Of a DNA stretch of 64,000 bases, positions 15,963 to 24,849 are shown one piece after another. Every line of letters begins with the position of its first letter. The stretch's first letter is position 1. The stretch spans positions 13,079 through 77,078 of the forward strand of contig CAYJJX010000011.1 in NCBI GenBank assembly GCA_964370605.1. The letters are read 5' to 3'. The notes under the pieces were generated by a model. That model did no database searches and was not told the origin of the DNA. It was given only the letters and a program-made list of their open reading frames with translations. Source of the DNA: CAYJBH01 sp964370605 (GTDB taxonomy: Bacteria > Bacillota > Clostridia > Oscillospirales > Ruminococcaceae). The position numbers were made by a program, and so were the translations under genes.

Positions 15963-17432
15963 CTAAAACGCGAAGTAGATGAACGGTGATTCTCCAAATT
16001 CACCGAAAAACAAAATGGCGAGCAGTGAGGCATAATAGAAAGGCCATCTTATCAAGAATATCGTCTTGCTGATTCGATCGGTGATGGGAGTAGAGCCGGA
16101 CATCCGCTCAAGTAAAAGCACCACACCGGCGGTGATGGCGATACCGGCAGCCTTATAATTAAAAAATCCGATTGATATTAGCGACTCGGTCATCAATATT
16201 GTGTCGTTAATAGTCACCGAAAAATTGTCAAACATGTGTTCAATGACATAAAAAGCGGTATCTATATCAGGCGATACAAAGAAAATATAGGAGAAGGCTA
16301 CCATTGAAAACACTACTGCCCATCTAATAATGGTAAAAATGAAAAAATTTGACGGTATACGGGTAAGAGAGCAAAATTTATCGCCGATTGGTTTCAGTAG
16401 ACGTTCTATTATCTGATAGACTCCATGCAAAAATCCCCAGATAACAAAGGTGAAGTTTGCACCGTGCCAAAGACCCGATACCACAAACGTGATAAGAAGG
16501 TTAAGATAGCTTCGAATCCTTCCGCGACGGTTGCCGCCAAGCGGTATGTAAAGATAGTCTTTGAACCAGGTAGAAAGCGAGATGTGCCAACGGCTCCAAA
16601 AGTCACGAAAAGAGGTGGCGAAATATGGATTATTGAAGTTCTGCATCAGTGTAAAGCCGAATATTTGAGCGGCTCCGATAGCGATATCAGAATAGCCGGA
16701 AAAATCAAAATATATCTGAAGCGTAAACATCAAAGCGGCTATCAACATCGTGAACCCTTCGAATGCGTCCGGTGCACTGAACACTGTCTGTACCGACATG
16801 GAAAGACCGTCAGCAACTATGACCTTTTTTACAAAACCGATGAGCATTCGAGTAAGACCGGTTCGAACCCTTTTATATTCGAATACGTGGTGTCTTTTGA
16901 ATTGCGGTAACAGGTTTTTTGCCCGCTCGATAGGACCTGCGACAAGCTGGGGAAAAAAGCTGACGAAAAGTGCATAGTCGATGAAATTTTTCTCGTGCGC
17001 AAGGTCTTTTCGATAGACGTCGATAGAGTATCCGAGTGCTTGGAAGGTGTAAAAACTAATTCCTACCGGTAGCAGCAGTGAGAGTTCCGGTATAGTATAG
17101 GCGATATCAAGTGATGTAAACAGATCGGCAAGGCTGTCGTTGAAAAAGTTATAATATTTGAAAAGGAATAAGATGGTCAGATTAACCGTAATATTAACGG
17201 CGAGTGCGGTTTTGCGCAAAACTGATTTTTGTGCCTTTTCTATCAGAAATGCAGTCAGATAGGTTGAAACGGTGGAAAACATAATCAAAAGAGAATATCC
17301 AACATTCCACTGCATATAGAAATAGTAGCTTGCCATGAGCAACCAAAGATTCTTTGCCTTTCTCGGTACAAAAAAGTACAAAAGACAGACAATAGGAAAG
17401 AATATGAGAAAGGTTGAACTATTAAAATTCAT
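15963..17432 (-). CDS. MBOAT family O-acyltransferase (AlgI/PatA-like)
   Basis: 489 residues with about eleven membrane helices. Family marks are YYFYMQWNVGY near the start, SFYTFQALGYSIDVY, the FRDFWSRWHISLSTWFKDYLYIPLGG block and the catalytic histidine in GLWHGANFTFV. MBOAT proteins pass acyl groups, usually acetyl, across the membrane to a sugar acceptor. The SGNH-like protein encoded next is the likely partner. The ATG directly follows the stop codon of the DUF2304 gene, with AGGA just inside that gene, so the two are translationally coupled. The nearby UDP-FucNAc pathway suggests that the glycan made here is O-acetylated. Confidence 0.92.
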   Translation of the reverse strand: MNFNSSTFLIFFPIVCLLYFFVPRKAKNLWLLMASYYFYMQWNVGYSLLIMFSTVSTYLTAFLIEKAQKSVLRKTALAVNITVNLTILFLFKYYNFFNDSLADLFTSLDIAYTIPELSLLLPVGISFYTFQALGYSIDVYRKDLAHEKNFIDYALFVSFFPQLVAGPIERAKNLLPQFKRHHVFEYKRVRTGLTRMLIGFVKKVIVADGLSMSVQTVFSAPDAFEGFTMLIAALMFTLQIYFDFSGYSDIAIGAAQIFGFTLMQNFNNPYFATSFRDFWSRWHISLSTWFKDYLYIPLGGNRRGRIRSYLNLLITFVVSGLWHGANFTFVIWGFLHGVYQIIERLLKPIGDKFCSLTRIPSNFFIFTIIRWAVVFSMVAFSYIFFVSPDIDTAFYVIEHMFDNFSVTINDTILMTESLISIGFFNYKAAGIAITAGVVLLLERMSGSTPITDRISKTIFLIRWPFYYASLLAILFFGEFGESPFIYFAF

Positions 17433-17798
17433 CTACTTATCCTGCTCCCCCTCCAGCTCTCGTATGCGCTTTTCCAGAAGTGCTCCATGTTGGTTCAGTT
17501 TGGTAATCTTTGTTGAAAAGCCGGAGACGATCATTGAGAGCGCCAGTGTGTTGAGAATAAGAAAGACAAACACCAAAATAAACACAAAGTTAACCGGATC
17601 GATAACACGAAAGATATCGCCCATAATAAGGACGACATGCGGAACGATACTAAACACCAAAAGAGCAAAGCCGGAAAGTAGCCAAACGATAGCATACTTT
17701 ACCGCAAGCTTGCCTTTTTTCAGTGCATAGAAGATAATTACAATGTAGAAGATAACACCCGCTATCAATACAAATTGTAGGGTAGCCTGTTCAAACAT
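17433..17798 (-). CDS. DUF2304 family membrane protein
   Basis: 121 residues with three membrane helices (about 8-27, 35-55, 68-90) and a C-terminal coiled stretch (TKLNQHGALLEKRIRELEG). This is the DUF2304 layout. Members usually sit next to a GT2 polyprenyl-phosphate glycosyltransferase, as here, and may help recruit it to the membrane, although the role is not proven. The 125-base gap from the GT2 gene is the largest gap inside the glycan cluster; no clear promoter or terminator was seen in it. Confidence 0.85.
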   Translation of the reverse strand: MFEQATLQFVLIAGVIFYIVIIFYALKKGKLAVKYAIVWLLSGFALLVFSIVPHVVLIMGDIFRVIDPVNFVFILVFVFLILNTLALSMIVSGFSTKITKLNQHGALLEKRIRELEGEQDK

Positions 17799-17923
17799 TT
17801 CCTTTTGTTCCTTTCAAGTCGTCTGCCATGCCTAATCTTTGAAGTTCATAACGCGCAAATAAGCATACAAATTTGTGCTATACTCATTTTTGCCTCACAT
17901 TCGCAATCTAACTAAGCTTTGAT

Positions 17924-18613
17924 TTAGTATTTCAGCCATTCTACAACGAGCGAGAGGATTACCTTTATCATGTAATAAGGTGATTTCAGTGCGTTGATGC
18001 TGGATATGCCTGCCGAGCGCTCTTCCATTATTACTGGCACCTCTTGAATGACAAAGCCATTTTTGACCGCCGCGAGTATCGCTTCCGGTTCCGGAAAATC
18101 TTGAGCGTATTCCTTTGAATAAAATTCGGTTAGTTTTTTTCCGGTTGCCCTGAATCCGCTTGTTACATCTTTGACTTTTTTTCCGGTGAGAATTCGAATA
18201 ACATTACTGATGATACCAATACCGAGGCGACGAAGTCGTGACGATTGGAATCCTTCTTTTGTGATGAACCTACTGCCGATAGACATGTCAACCTTTGAGT
18301 TGCAAAGCGGCTCCAATACAGCCGGCAGATATTCCGGATTGTGTTGACCGTCACCGTCCATCTGCACCGCAATGTCATAGTCTTTTTCCACGGCATACTG
18401 GTAACCGCACTGAACTGCACCGCCGATGCCAAGATTGAACGGGAAGGAAAGGTAGTTCAGATTGTTTTTACGCAACACCTCAGCGCTATCGTCGGTAGAG
18501 CAATCGTTAATTACAATATAGTCGACCGACGGGTTGGTCGCTTTCAGTCGACGCACCACCCGTACAATGTTTTCCTCTTCGTTATAGCATGGAATAATCA
18601 CCAATACTTTCAA
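17924..18613 (-). CDS. GT2 family glycosyltransferase, polyprenyl-phosphate sugar synthase type
   Basis: 229 residues of the GT-A fold, similar to dolichyl-phosphate mannose synthases. It shows IIPCYNEEENI, the metal-site motif QMDGDGQHNPE and SGFRA. It likely moves a sugar from a nucleotide donor to undecaprenyl phosphate. No membrane helix is present except a hydrophobic C-terminal stretch (YYMIKVILSLVVEWL); the DUF2304 neighbour may supply the anchor. The start is TTG 18613, overlapping the wbuB stop by 4 bases, with GGAG 8 bases upstream. Confidence 0.88.
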   Translation of the reverse strand: MKVLVIIPCYNEEENIVRVVRRLKATNPSVDYIVINDCSTDDSAEVLRKNNLNYLSFPFNLGIGGAVQCGYQYAVEKDYDIAVQMDGDGQHNPEYLPAVLEPLCNSKVDMSIGSRFITKEGFQSSRLRRLGIGIISNVIRILTGKKVKDVTSGFRATGKKLTEFYSKEYAQDFPEPEAILAAVKNGFVIQEVPVIMEERSAGISSINALKSPYYMIKVILSLVVEWLKY

Positions 18614-19839
18614 ATCTTGTTCTCCATTACATAATCAATAAATTTGGGAAGCACAGCCTTCCGACTAAGATGTAATTTATAGTAATTTTTTGCGTTATTA
18701 GACAGACGCACCAGTTCTTGACTTGGCAGCGAACTGAGCTTTTTTAGGTTAAAATACAGCTCATCGGCATCGCCGGGTGTGCTGCAAAACCCACAGTCTG
18801 CATCTATTACAGTTTTTGCACCGACTCCTGAGAGACAGCACAAAAGCGGGCGACACATTGCCATGCAGGACGAAAGTTTTGCCGGGATAGTCAAGTCCAA
18901 AAAGGCTGTGTTAGCAAGAGATACATACAGTGCATCGGCATTTTTCGACGCCTCAATTACCTCTTGTTGTGAAACCTTGCCGAAAAAGGTGAAATAGTGG
19001 TCAAGCGAGGTTTCTGAAACCGTGCGGACAAAATCGGCATGACTCATTCCATCGCCATACATCAAAAAATTGATGTGCTTTATTCCCTCTTCCTTGCATC
19101 GTTTTGCCATTTCAATCAACATATCGAGATCTTGCGCAGGCGAAAAATTCCCTGCAAACATGACGTTGAATCGATCGCTTTTACTGTTTTTCGGTTCACT
19201 TTTTTCACCGTATATGTCTTCGCAATACTGAGGAAAAACTACAATGTCACTTTTACCGGTTGCCTGATAAAGACGATCTTTCATGCCTTGTGAAAGTGCA
19301 ATCAACCTGCCACCATGGCGGTAGTGCCAATCTGACACCGACTTTGCTATCGAGCGAAGCGCTTTGTTCTCGATAGGCAGGACAGAATAAAGATTCTCCG
19401 GCCAAAGATCCAAAACATAACTATACAGCGGTAAGCGTTTCAGCTTAGAAAACAGTATTGCAGGATATATCATCAGCACGGGAGAGGTTTCATAACACAG
19501 CACTCGGTCATATTTTTTGCCAAGCAACCGTAGCATAGAAAATGATGCGAAAAACGGATAGGAAATATAGTTGAGAAATATTCCGATTGATCCGCTTCCC
19601 CTTGGGATTTCGATCGCCCGATAGATATTCACGCCGTCTTTTTGTTGCCGACGGTTCTTAAATATCGAATATCCGGGATAAAATTTCCCTTTAGGATAGT
19701 TAGGTATGCCGCAAAGCACGTCCACCTCTACCCCGCTCTCGACAAATCCGGCGACAATGTCGTTAATCCGAAATTCTTCCGGCCAGTAGTGTTGCGCTAT
19801 TACGAGCAGACGTTTTTTACTCACTCTGTTTTCCGCCAT
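18610..19839 (-). CDS. wbuB: GT4 family glycosyltransferase, WbuB-like (probable L-FucNAc transferase)
   Basis: 409 residues with the GT-B fold. The N-terminal domain begins LLVIAQHYWPEEFRIND and has GIPNYPKG. The C-terminal donor domain starts near NVMFAGNFSPAQDLD and continues through YGDG and a GKVSQQEV segment. WbuB-type enzymes add N-acetyl-L-fucosamine in O-antigen clusters and are normally found directly after the three UDP-FucNAc genes, exactly as here. The acceptor sugar is unknown. It overlaps capG by 19 bases, implying coupled translation. Confidence 0.85.
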   Translation of the reverse strand: MAENRVSKKRLLVIAQHYWPEEFRINDIVAGFVESGVEVDVLCGIPNYPKGKFYPGYSIFKNRRQQKDGVNIYRAIEIPRGSGSIGIFLNYISYPFFASFSMLRLLGKKYDRVLCYETSPVLMIYPAILFSKLKRLPLYSYVLDLWPENLYSVLPIENKALRSIAKSVSDWHYRHGGRLIALSQGMKDRLYQATGKSDIVVFPQYCEDIYGEKSEPKNSKSDRFNVMFAGNFSPAQDLDMLIEMAKRCKEEGIKHINFLMYGDGMSHADFVRTVSETSLDHYFTFFGKVSQQEVIEASKNADALYVSLANTAFLDLTIPAKLSSCMAMCRPLLCCLSGVGAKTVIDADCGFCSTPGDADELYFNLKKLSSLPSQELVRLSNNAKNYYKLHLSRKAVLPKFIDYVMENKI

Positions 19840-20951
19840 ACAAACTCATTAATAATTTTGGTGTAGCTTTCAATGATTTTCACCACCTTGACCGAAACAT
19901 TGGCATCGTTATAGTCGGGGGCGATCTCTACCATTTCGTTATTCTCTTTCATCGAGATAGCAAGAGCAACGGCACGTTGAATGTCTTTGCCGGTCACGCC
20001 GCCGATGACCACAGTACCTTTGTCGAGGACTTCCGGTCGCTCTGTCGAATTGCGAAGAGAAACACCACAAAAGTCAAGAATAGCCGACTCTTCCGGAAGT
20101 GTTCCGGAATCGGATAATACACAAAGGGCGCTTTTTTGTAGTTTATTATAGTCAAAAAAGCCGAACGGTTGCAGGTTGCGCACCAATGGATTAAATACAA
20201 ATCCGGTCGCATCCAATCTTTTTTGGCTTCTTGGGTGGGTAGAATAAATTACCGGGAGATTATAAGATTTAGCAATGGTATTCAGCCCCTGCATCAATGA
20301 AAAGAACTTATGTTCAATATCAAGATTTTCTTCTCGGTGTGCCGAGACGAGGAAGTATTTTCCTTCTTCAAGACCGAGTTTTTGGAGTGCGTCACTCGCT
20401 TCGATCTTGTCACGATATTTCTCAAGTACCTCGCGCATCGGCGAGCCGGTGACGAAAATCCGACTTTTTTCAATGCCTTCCGACAACAGATATCTTCTTG
20501 AATGTTCTGTGTAAGGAAGGTTTACGTCTGAAATATGATCGACTATGCGACGATTGATCTCTTCCGGAAGATTTTCATCGAAACAGCGGTTGCCGGCCTC
20601 CATATGAAACACCGGTATTTTCAGACGTTTTGCCGAGATGGCACAAAGACAGGAGTTGGTGTCACCCAGCACCAGCAGTGCATCGGGGCGCTCCTCTTTG
20701 AGTAGTTTATAACTCTTTGATATAATGTTTCCAACCGTTTCACCGAGGTCGGCACCGACACTTTCAAGATAAAAGTCCGGTTTGCGCAGTTCCAGCTCTT
20801 CAAAAAAGATTCCGTTGAGAGTATAATCGTAGTTTTGTCCGGTGTGCACCAAAATATGATCAAAATAGCGGTCACATGCCTTGATGACCTCCGCTAAGCG
20901 GATGATCTCGGGCCGTGTACCGACGATAGTGGCGAGCTTAAGTTTCGACAT
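19821..20951 (-). CDS. capG: UDP-N-acetylglucosamine 2-epimerase family, CapG/FnlC type
   Basis: 376 residues of the non-hydrolysing UDP-GlcNAc 2-epimerase fold. Marks are IVGTRPEIIRLA, the HTGQNYD motif, HMEAGNRCFDENLPEEINRR, STHPRS and SDSGTLPEES. In the CapE-CapF-CapG route it makes the last step, UDP-N-acetyl-L-pneumosamine to UDP-N-acetyl-L-fucosamine. The position directly after capE and capF separates it from the ordinary ManNAc epimerase MnaA. It begins 26 bases after capF. Confidence 0.92.
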   Translation of the reverse strand: MSKLKLATIVGTRPEIIRLAEVIKACDRYFDHILVHTGQNYDYTLNGIFFEELELRKPDFYLESVGADLGETVGNIISKSYKLLKEERPDALLVLGDTNSCLCAISAKRLKIPVFHMEAGNRCFDENLPEEINRRIVDHISDVNLPYTEHSRRYLLSEGIEKSRIFVTGSPMREVLEKYRDKIEASDALQKLGLEEGKYFLVSAHREENLDIEHKFFSLMQGLNTIAKSYNLPVIYSTHPRSQKRLDATGFVFNPLVRNLQPFGFFDYNKLQKSALCVLSDSGTLPEESAILDFCGVSLRNSTERPEVLDKGTVVIGGVTGKDIQRAVALAISMKENNEMVEIAPDYNDANVSVKVVKIIESYTKIINEFVWRKTE

Positions 20952-20977
20952 CTGGATATTCCTTTCAATTCTATTCG

Positions 20978-22099
20978 TTATACTTCGAGATAATAGGTAT
21001 CGGGTCGCTCGGGGTTAAATACCTCACTGCTCCAAAAAAGTGTTACAAGGTCACTCTCCCCCGTGTTCGTGATGTTATGGGTACAGCCGGTGGGAATATC
21101 GACGACAGTAGGTATATCGCCTTCAACATTGATAATTTCAACTTCATTTGAATGAATCGGACGTATTTTTATGACCGCCTTGCCACTGAGCACAAAAAAC
21201 TTCTCGGTTTTAGTGTGATGCCAATGATTTCCTCTTGTAATTCCGGGTTTTGTCACGCTCATAAACATTTGACCAAACCCGTCCTTTTTCAAAAATTCCG
21301 CAAGGTGACCACGATTGTCAATATTATTTTTGAGCGTATAAGAATATCCGTCACTCGGCAAATACCCTGTGTAAGTGCCGTAAAGTTTTGCAGCAAGCTC
21401 GGTATCAAGCTTTGGTGCCTCGGCGGTTTTGCGAGATTCTCTAAAAGAGGTCAGCAGCTCGGCAAGCTCGCCAAGTGTGATATTATAAACCGGATTTATC
21501 TGTAAAGGTTTTTTGCTTGACACAACACTTTCGCTTTCGGCGAGCGAAATTAATGCATTGACAACATCATCGATGTAACAAAGGGTAACCGAAGCATCTG
21601 GGTTATCTATCCTGATAGGAAGATCCCGTGCAATATTGTGGCAAAATGTTGCGACGACACTGTTATAGCTTGGTCTGCACCATTTGCCGAACACACCGAC
21701 AAGCCGATATATTACGATGGGAACATTATTTTTTTCACCGTATTCATACAGCGCCTGTTCTGCAAGCGCCTTGCTCTTGCCGTAATCGTTGTCAAGCTCT
21801 GCCTGAATACTGCTGGTGGTGATGATCGGCGCTGAGTTTTTGCAAGCTATTAGGTTATCAATCAGCGTTTTGGTGAAGCCGGTGTTGCCGCTGTAAAACT
21901 CTTCATTGTTTTTTGGACGGTTTATTCCGGCAAGATGAAAGACGATGTCCGCAGTCTTGCAAAATTCACTAAGCTGCTCTTCGGTATTTTGTATATCATA
22001 GAGAAATAAATTTTCAAAACCTCTATTTTTCAGCTCTACAACAAGGTTTTTACCGATAAAGCCATCGGCACCGGTTATGAGTATGCGACGATTTTTCAT
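20978..22099 (-). CDS. capF: Bifunctional epimerase/reductase CapF/FnlB with C-terminal cupin
   Basis: 373 residues in two domains. Residues 1-250 are an SDR reductase (ITGADGFIGKNL; the YGKSK motif holds the Tyr and Lys). Residues about 255-373 are a cupin with a zinc site in TRGNHWHHTKTEKF and a later histidine in GCTHNITN. In Staphylococcus aureus CapF the cupin performs 3-epimerisation and the SDR reduces C4, giving UDP-N-acetyl-L-talosamine-type product for CapG. The gene starts inside the capE stop (4-base overlap). Confidence 0.93.
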   Translation of the reverse strand: MKNRRILITGADGFIGKNLVVELKNRGFENLFLYDIQNTEEQLSEFCKTADIVFHLAGINRPKNNEEFYSGNTGFTKTLIDNLIACKNSAPIITTSSIQAELDNDYGKSKALAEQALYEYGEKNNVPIVIYRLVGVFGKWCRPSYNSVVATFCHNIARDLPIRIDNPDASVTLCYIDDVVNALISLAESESVVSSKKPLQINPVYNITLGELAELLTSFRESRKTAEAPKLDTELAAKLYGTYTGYLPSDGYSYTLKNNIDNRGHLAEFLKKDGFGQMFMSVTKPGITRGNHWHHTKTEKFFVLSGKAVIKIRPIHSNEVEIINVEGDIPTVVDIPTGCTHNITNTGESDLVTLFWSSEVFNPERPDTYYLEV

Positions 22100-23103
22100 C
22101 GTTTGAGCTCCTCTTGAATATATGACAGTTCCAGCAGTTTTTCCACGACCTGATTGACATCCAGCCTCAAGGTGTTGTGGCTGGTGTACTCTTCGATGAC
22201 TTCAGGGCGATCAAGACCCTCTTCATAATATTGTTCATAGTTGAGGTCACGACTGTCGGCGGCTACCTTGAAATATCCACCAAGGTCAACGCACTGTGCC
22301 TTTTCTTCTTTAGTAAGCAGTGTTTCATATAGTTTTTCGCCATGTCTTGAACCGATAATTTTCACATCGGTCTTACCGAAAAGTTTCATGACTGCCTCTG
22401 CCAACACCTCTATGGTGCAAGCGGGACTTTTTTGGACAAAAAGGTCACCGGAAGCGCCATTTTGGTAGGCAAACACCACAAGCTCCACCGCCTCATCAAG
22501 GCTCATCAAAAAACGGGTCATGTGTGGGTCGGTGATGGTGATCGGTTTTCCGGCACGAATCTGCTCGATAAAGAGAGGGATTACACTGCCACGGCTCGCC
22601 ATTACGTTTCCGTAACGGGTGGCGCAGATGGTGGTTTTTTCTGCCTCCGGCATACGACTTTTTGCAATCGCTACCTTTTCCATCATTGCCTTTGACATGC
22701 CCATGGCATTGATGGGATATGCCGCCTTGTCGGTGGATAGACAGATAACTCGATCGACCGAGGCATCAATTGCTGCATTGATAACATTGTGTGTGCCGAT
22801 TACGTTGGTCTGTACCGCCTCCATCGGGAAAAACTCGCAGGACGGGACTTGTTTCAGTGCGGCGGCATGAAAAACATAGTCTACATTGCGCATGGCATTT
22901 TTTAGGCTTTCTGCGTTGCGGACATCTCCGATATAAAATTTAACCTTGGGATCAGCGATCGCCTTGCGCATGTCGTCTTGTTTTTTTTCGTCACGGCTGA
23001 AAATACGTATCTCGCCAATATCGCTGTTCAAAAAATGTTTCAAAACGGTATTGCCGAAGCTTCCGGTACCTCCGGTTATTAGCAAAGTCTTATCTTTAAA
23101 CAT
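22096..23103 (-). CDS. capE: UDP-GlcNAc 4,6-dehydratase/5-epimerase CapE/FnlA
   Basis: 335 residues, a soluble SDR enzyme and the first step to UDP-L-FucNAc. The cofactor loop TGGTGSFG is at residues 10-17 and the HAAALKQVP motif near 79-87. The catalytic region STDKAAYPINAMGMSK has M134 and K138 in place of the usual Tyr-x3-Lys, as expected for CapE and PseB. The order capE-capF-capG-wbuB without large gaps makes CapE more likely than PseB. AAGGAG lies 12 bases before ATG 23103. Confidence 0.93.
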   Translation of the reverse strand: MFKDKTLLITGGTGSFGNTVLKHFLNSDIGEIRIFSRDEKKQDDMRKAIADPKVKFYIGDVRNAESLKNAMRNVDYVFHAAALKQVPSCEFFPMEAVQTNVIGTHNVINAAIDASVDRVICLSTDKAAYPINAMGMSKAMMEKVAIAKSRMPEAEKTTICATRYGNVMASRGSVIPLFIEQIRAGKPITITDPHMTRFLMSLDEAVELVVFAYQNGASGDLFVQKSPACTIEVLAEAVMKLFGKTDVKIIGSRHGEKLYETLLTKEEKAQCVDLGGYFKVAADSRDLNYEQYYEEGLDRPEVIEEYTSHNTLRLDVNQVVEKLLELSYIQEELKR

Positions 23104-23132
23104 GATAAAGAGTTTCTCCTTATAATTAAATC

Positions 23133-23513
23133 TTAGTCGAAGAGTTTGAGCGCGCTGTTTAGGTCGTCTACCCTAAACACCATGTTTGCCTGACCACCGC
23201 AGGAATATGCATAGGTGTATTCGACATTGACATTGTTATCCTTGAATTTTTTTAGTGTCTCATGGAATATTCCGGGTTGATTGTCACCACTGATCATCAA
23301 CATGTCGGTGAGTTGAACCGTCAGCTCTTTTGCCATCAAAAGATCGCAGGCAGTTTGCGGATCGTCGACTAAGATACGCGCAACGCCATACTCTTTTGTC
23401 TCGGCGACATTAAGTGAAAGCATGTCAATATTGTTGTCGCTAAGTACCGAAGTTACATCATAAAGTGAACCGATATCATTTTCCAAAAAGACAGAGAGTT
23501 GTTTTATAACCAT
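23133..23513 (-). CDS. Tandem ACT-domain protein
   Basis: 126 residues forming two ACT repeats (about 3-66 and 70-126), the small-molecule, often amino-acid, sensing fold. Each starts with a strand and the loop ENDIGSL or DNQPGIF. Genes like this are usually placed directly after phenylacetate-CoA ligases in anaerobes, as here (29-base gap). A regulatory role in arylacid or amino-acid metabolism is inference. AAAGGA precedes the start. Confidence 0.85.
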   Translation of the reverse strand: MVIKQLSVFLENDIGSLYDVTSVLSDNNIDMLSLNVAETKEYGVARILVDDPQTACDLLMAKELTVQLTDMLMISGDNQPGIFHETLKKFKDNNVNVEYTYAYSCGGQANMVFRVDDLNSALKLFD

Positions 23514-23542
23514 AATGCCGTTCCTTTCTGCGCTTATGCGTC

Positions 23543-24835
23543 TTATCCGTTGCGTTTATCTATAACACGTTTGCTCTTGCCTTCAAAGCGTTCCAGAGTT
23601 TTATGCTCAACCAGTCTTACCTTGACCGAAATACCGATAATGCTTTCGACCGATTGATGGATTTTTCGAGTCAATTTTTCGATCTCTTTCATCTCGTCAA
23701 ACGGGAAATCTTTTTCCAGTTCAACCATCAGCTCCAGTACGTCGAGATTATTTTTTCGCTCAACGACTAACATGTAGTGAGATGAGTCGGACGAAACCTT
23801 GAGCAGTGCTTCTTCGATCTGAGACGGGAATACATTGACACCACGGATAATCAGCATATCGTCACTGCGTCCGGTGGGTTTAGTCATTCTTGCATGAGTT
23901 CTTCCGCAGCTGCATTTTTCTCTGTTTAGTGTTGTGATGTCCTTTGTGCGATAGCGAAGAAGCGGCAACGCCTCTTTAGTAAGGGTAGTAAATACCAATT
24001 CGCCGCTAGAATCTGTAGCTTCAAAGGTGTCGACATCGACAATTTCCGGAAGGAAGTGGTCTTCAAAGATATGCAGACCGTCTTGAGCGGTACATTCACA
24101 GGAAACACCGGGTCCGATTACCTCCGAGAGTCCATAAATGTCATACGCCTTAAGTCTCAGTTGACGCTCGATGTTTTGTCGCATCTCTTCAGTCCACGGT
24201 TCTGCGCCAAAAATTCCAACACGAAGTTGACTTTGATCCAAAAGATTTTGCTCTTTCATAGCTTCGGCTAGATAGAGCGCATAGGAAGGCGTGCAGGCGA
24301 TGGCAGTCGACTCAAAGTCGGTGATAGAAAGCAGTTGTTTTGCGGTGTTGCCTCCCGATAGCGGTATGACAGTTGCGCCGAGTGCCTCACCGCCGTAATG
24401 GAGTCCAAGGCCGCCTGTAAAAAGTCCATATCCATAGGCAACCTGTAATGTGTCTTTTTCAGAAAGTCCAACACCCATGAGACAACGTGCTACAAGATTA
24501 GCCCACATGGCGATGTCCGCCTCGGTATAGCCTACTACGGTAGGTTTTCCGGTAGTGCCGGACGAAGCATGAATCCTGACAACCTGATCTTTTGGTACGG
24601 CAAAAAGGCCGTAAGGATAGTTGTTACGCAAATCTTCTTTTGTGGTAAATGGCAAAAGGCGTACATCGTCGGCAGACTTTATGTCCCCAGGCTCTATTCC
24701 CATATCTTTCATCTTACTGTTATAGAAAGGCACGTTTTTGTAGACACGAGCCACAAGGTCAATAAGACGGTCGCTTTGAATTTTATGGATTTCATCACGT
24801 GAGACAAAATCAATCGAGTTATCAATACGTTTCAA
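23543..24835 (-). CDS. paaK: Phenylacetate-CoA ligase
   Basis: About 430 residues of the ANL adenylating family. It activates phenylacetate or a related aryl acid with ATP and CoA. Seen are the P-loop-like ASSGTTGKPTVVGYT, the AYGYG motif, YGLSEVIGPGV and the C-terminal hinge TGRSDDMLIIRGVNVFPSQIE. TTG 24835 with AAAGGA 8 bases upstream is the likely start; ATG 24859 would overlap the aminotransferase gene. Together with the aminotransferase upstream and the ACT protein downstream it suggests work on aromatic amino-acid breakdown products, in either direction. No indolepyruvate oxidoreductase genes are in the window. Confidence 0.92.
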   Translation of the reverse strand: MKRIDNSIDFVSRDEIHKIQSDRLIDLVARVYKNVPFYNSKMKDMGIEPGDIKSADDVRLLPFTTKEDLRNNYPYGLFAVPKDQVVRIHASSGTTGKPTVVGYTEADIAMWANLVARCLMGVGLSEKDTLQVAYGYGLFTGGLGLHYGGEALGATVIPLSGGNTAKQLLSITDFESTAIACTPSYALYLAEAMKEQNLLDQSQLRVGIFGAEPWTEEMRQNIERQLRLKAYDIYGLSEVIGPGVSCECTAQDGLHIFEDHFLPEIVDVDTFEATDSSGELVFTTLTKEALPLLRYRTKDITTLNREKCSCGRTHARMTKPTGRSDDMLIIRGVNVFPSQIEEALLKVSSDSSHYMLVVERKNNLDVLELMVELEKDFPFDEMKEIEKLTRKIHQSVESIIGISVKVRLVEHKTLERFEGKSKRVIDKRNG

Positions 24836-24849
24836 GTTACTAGTCCTTT

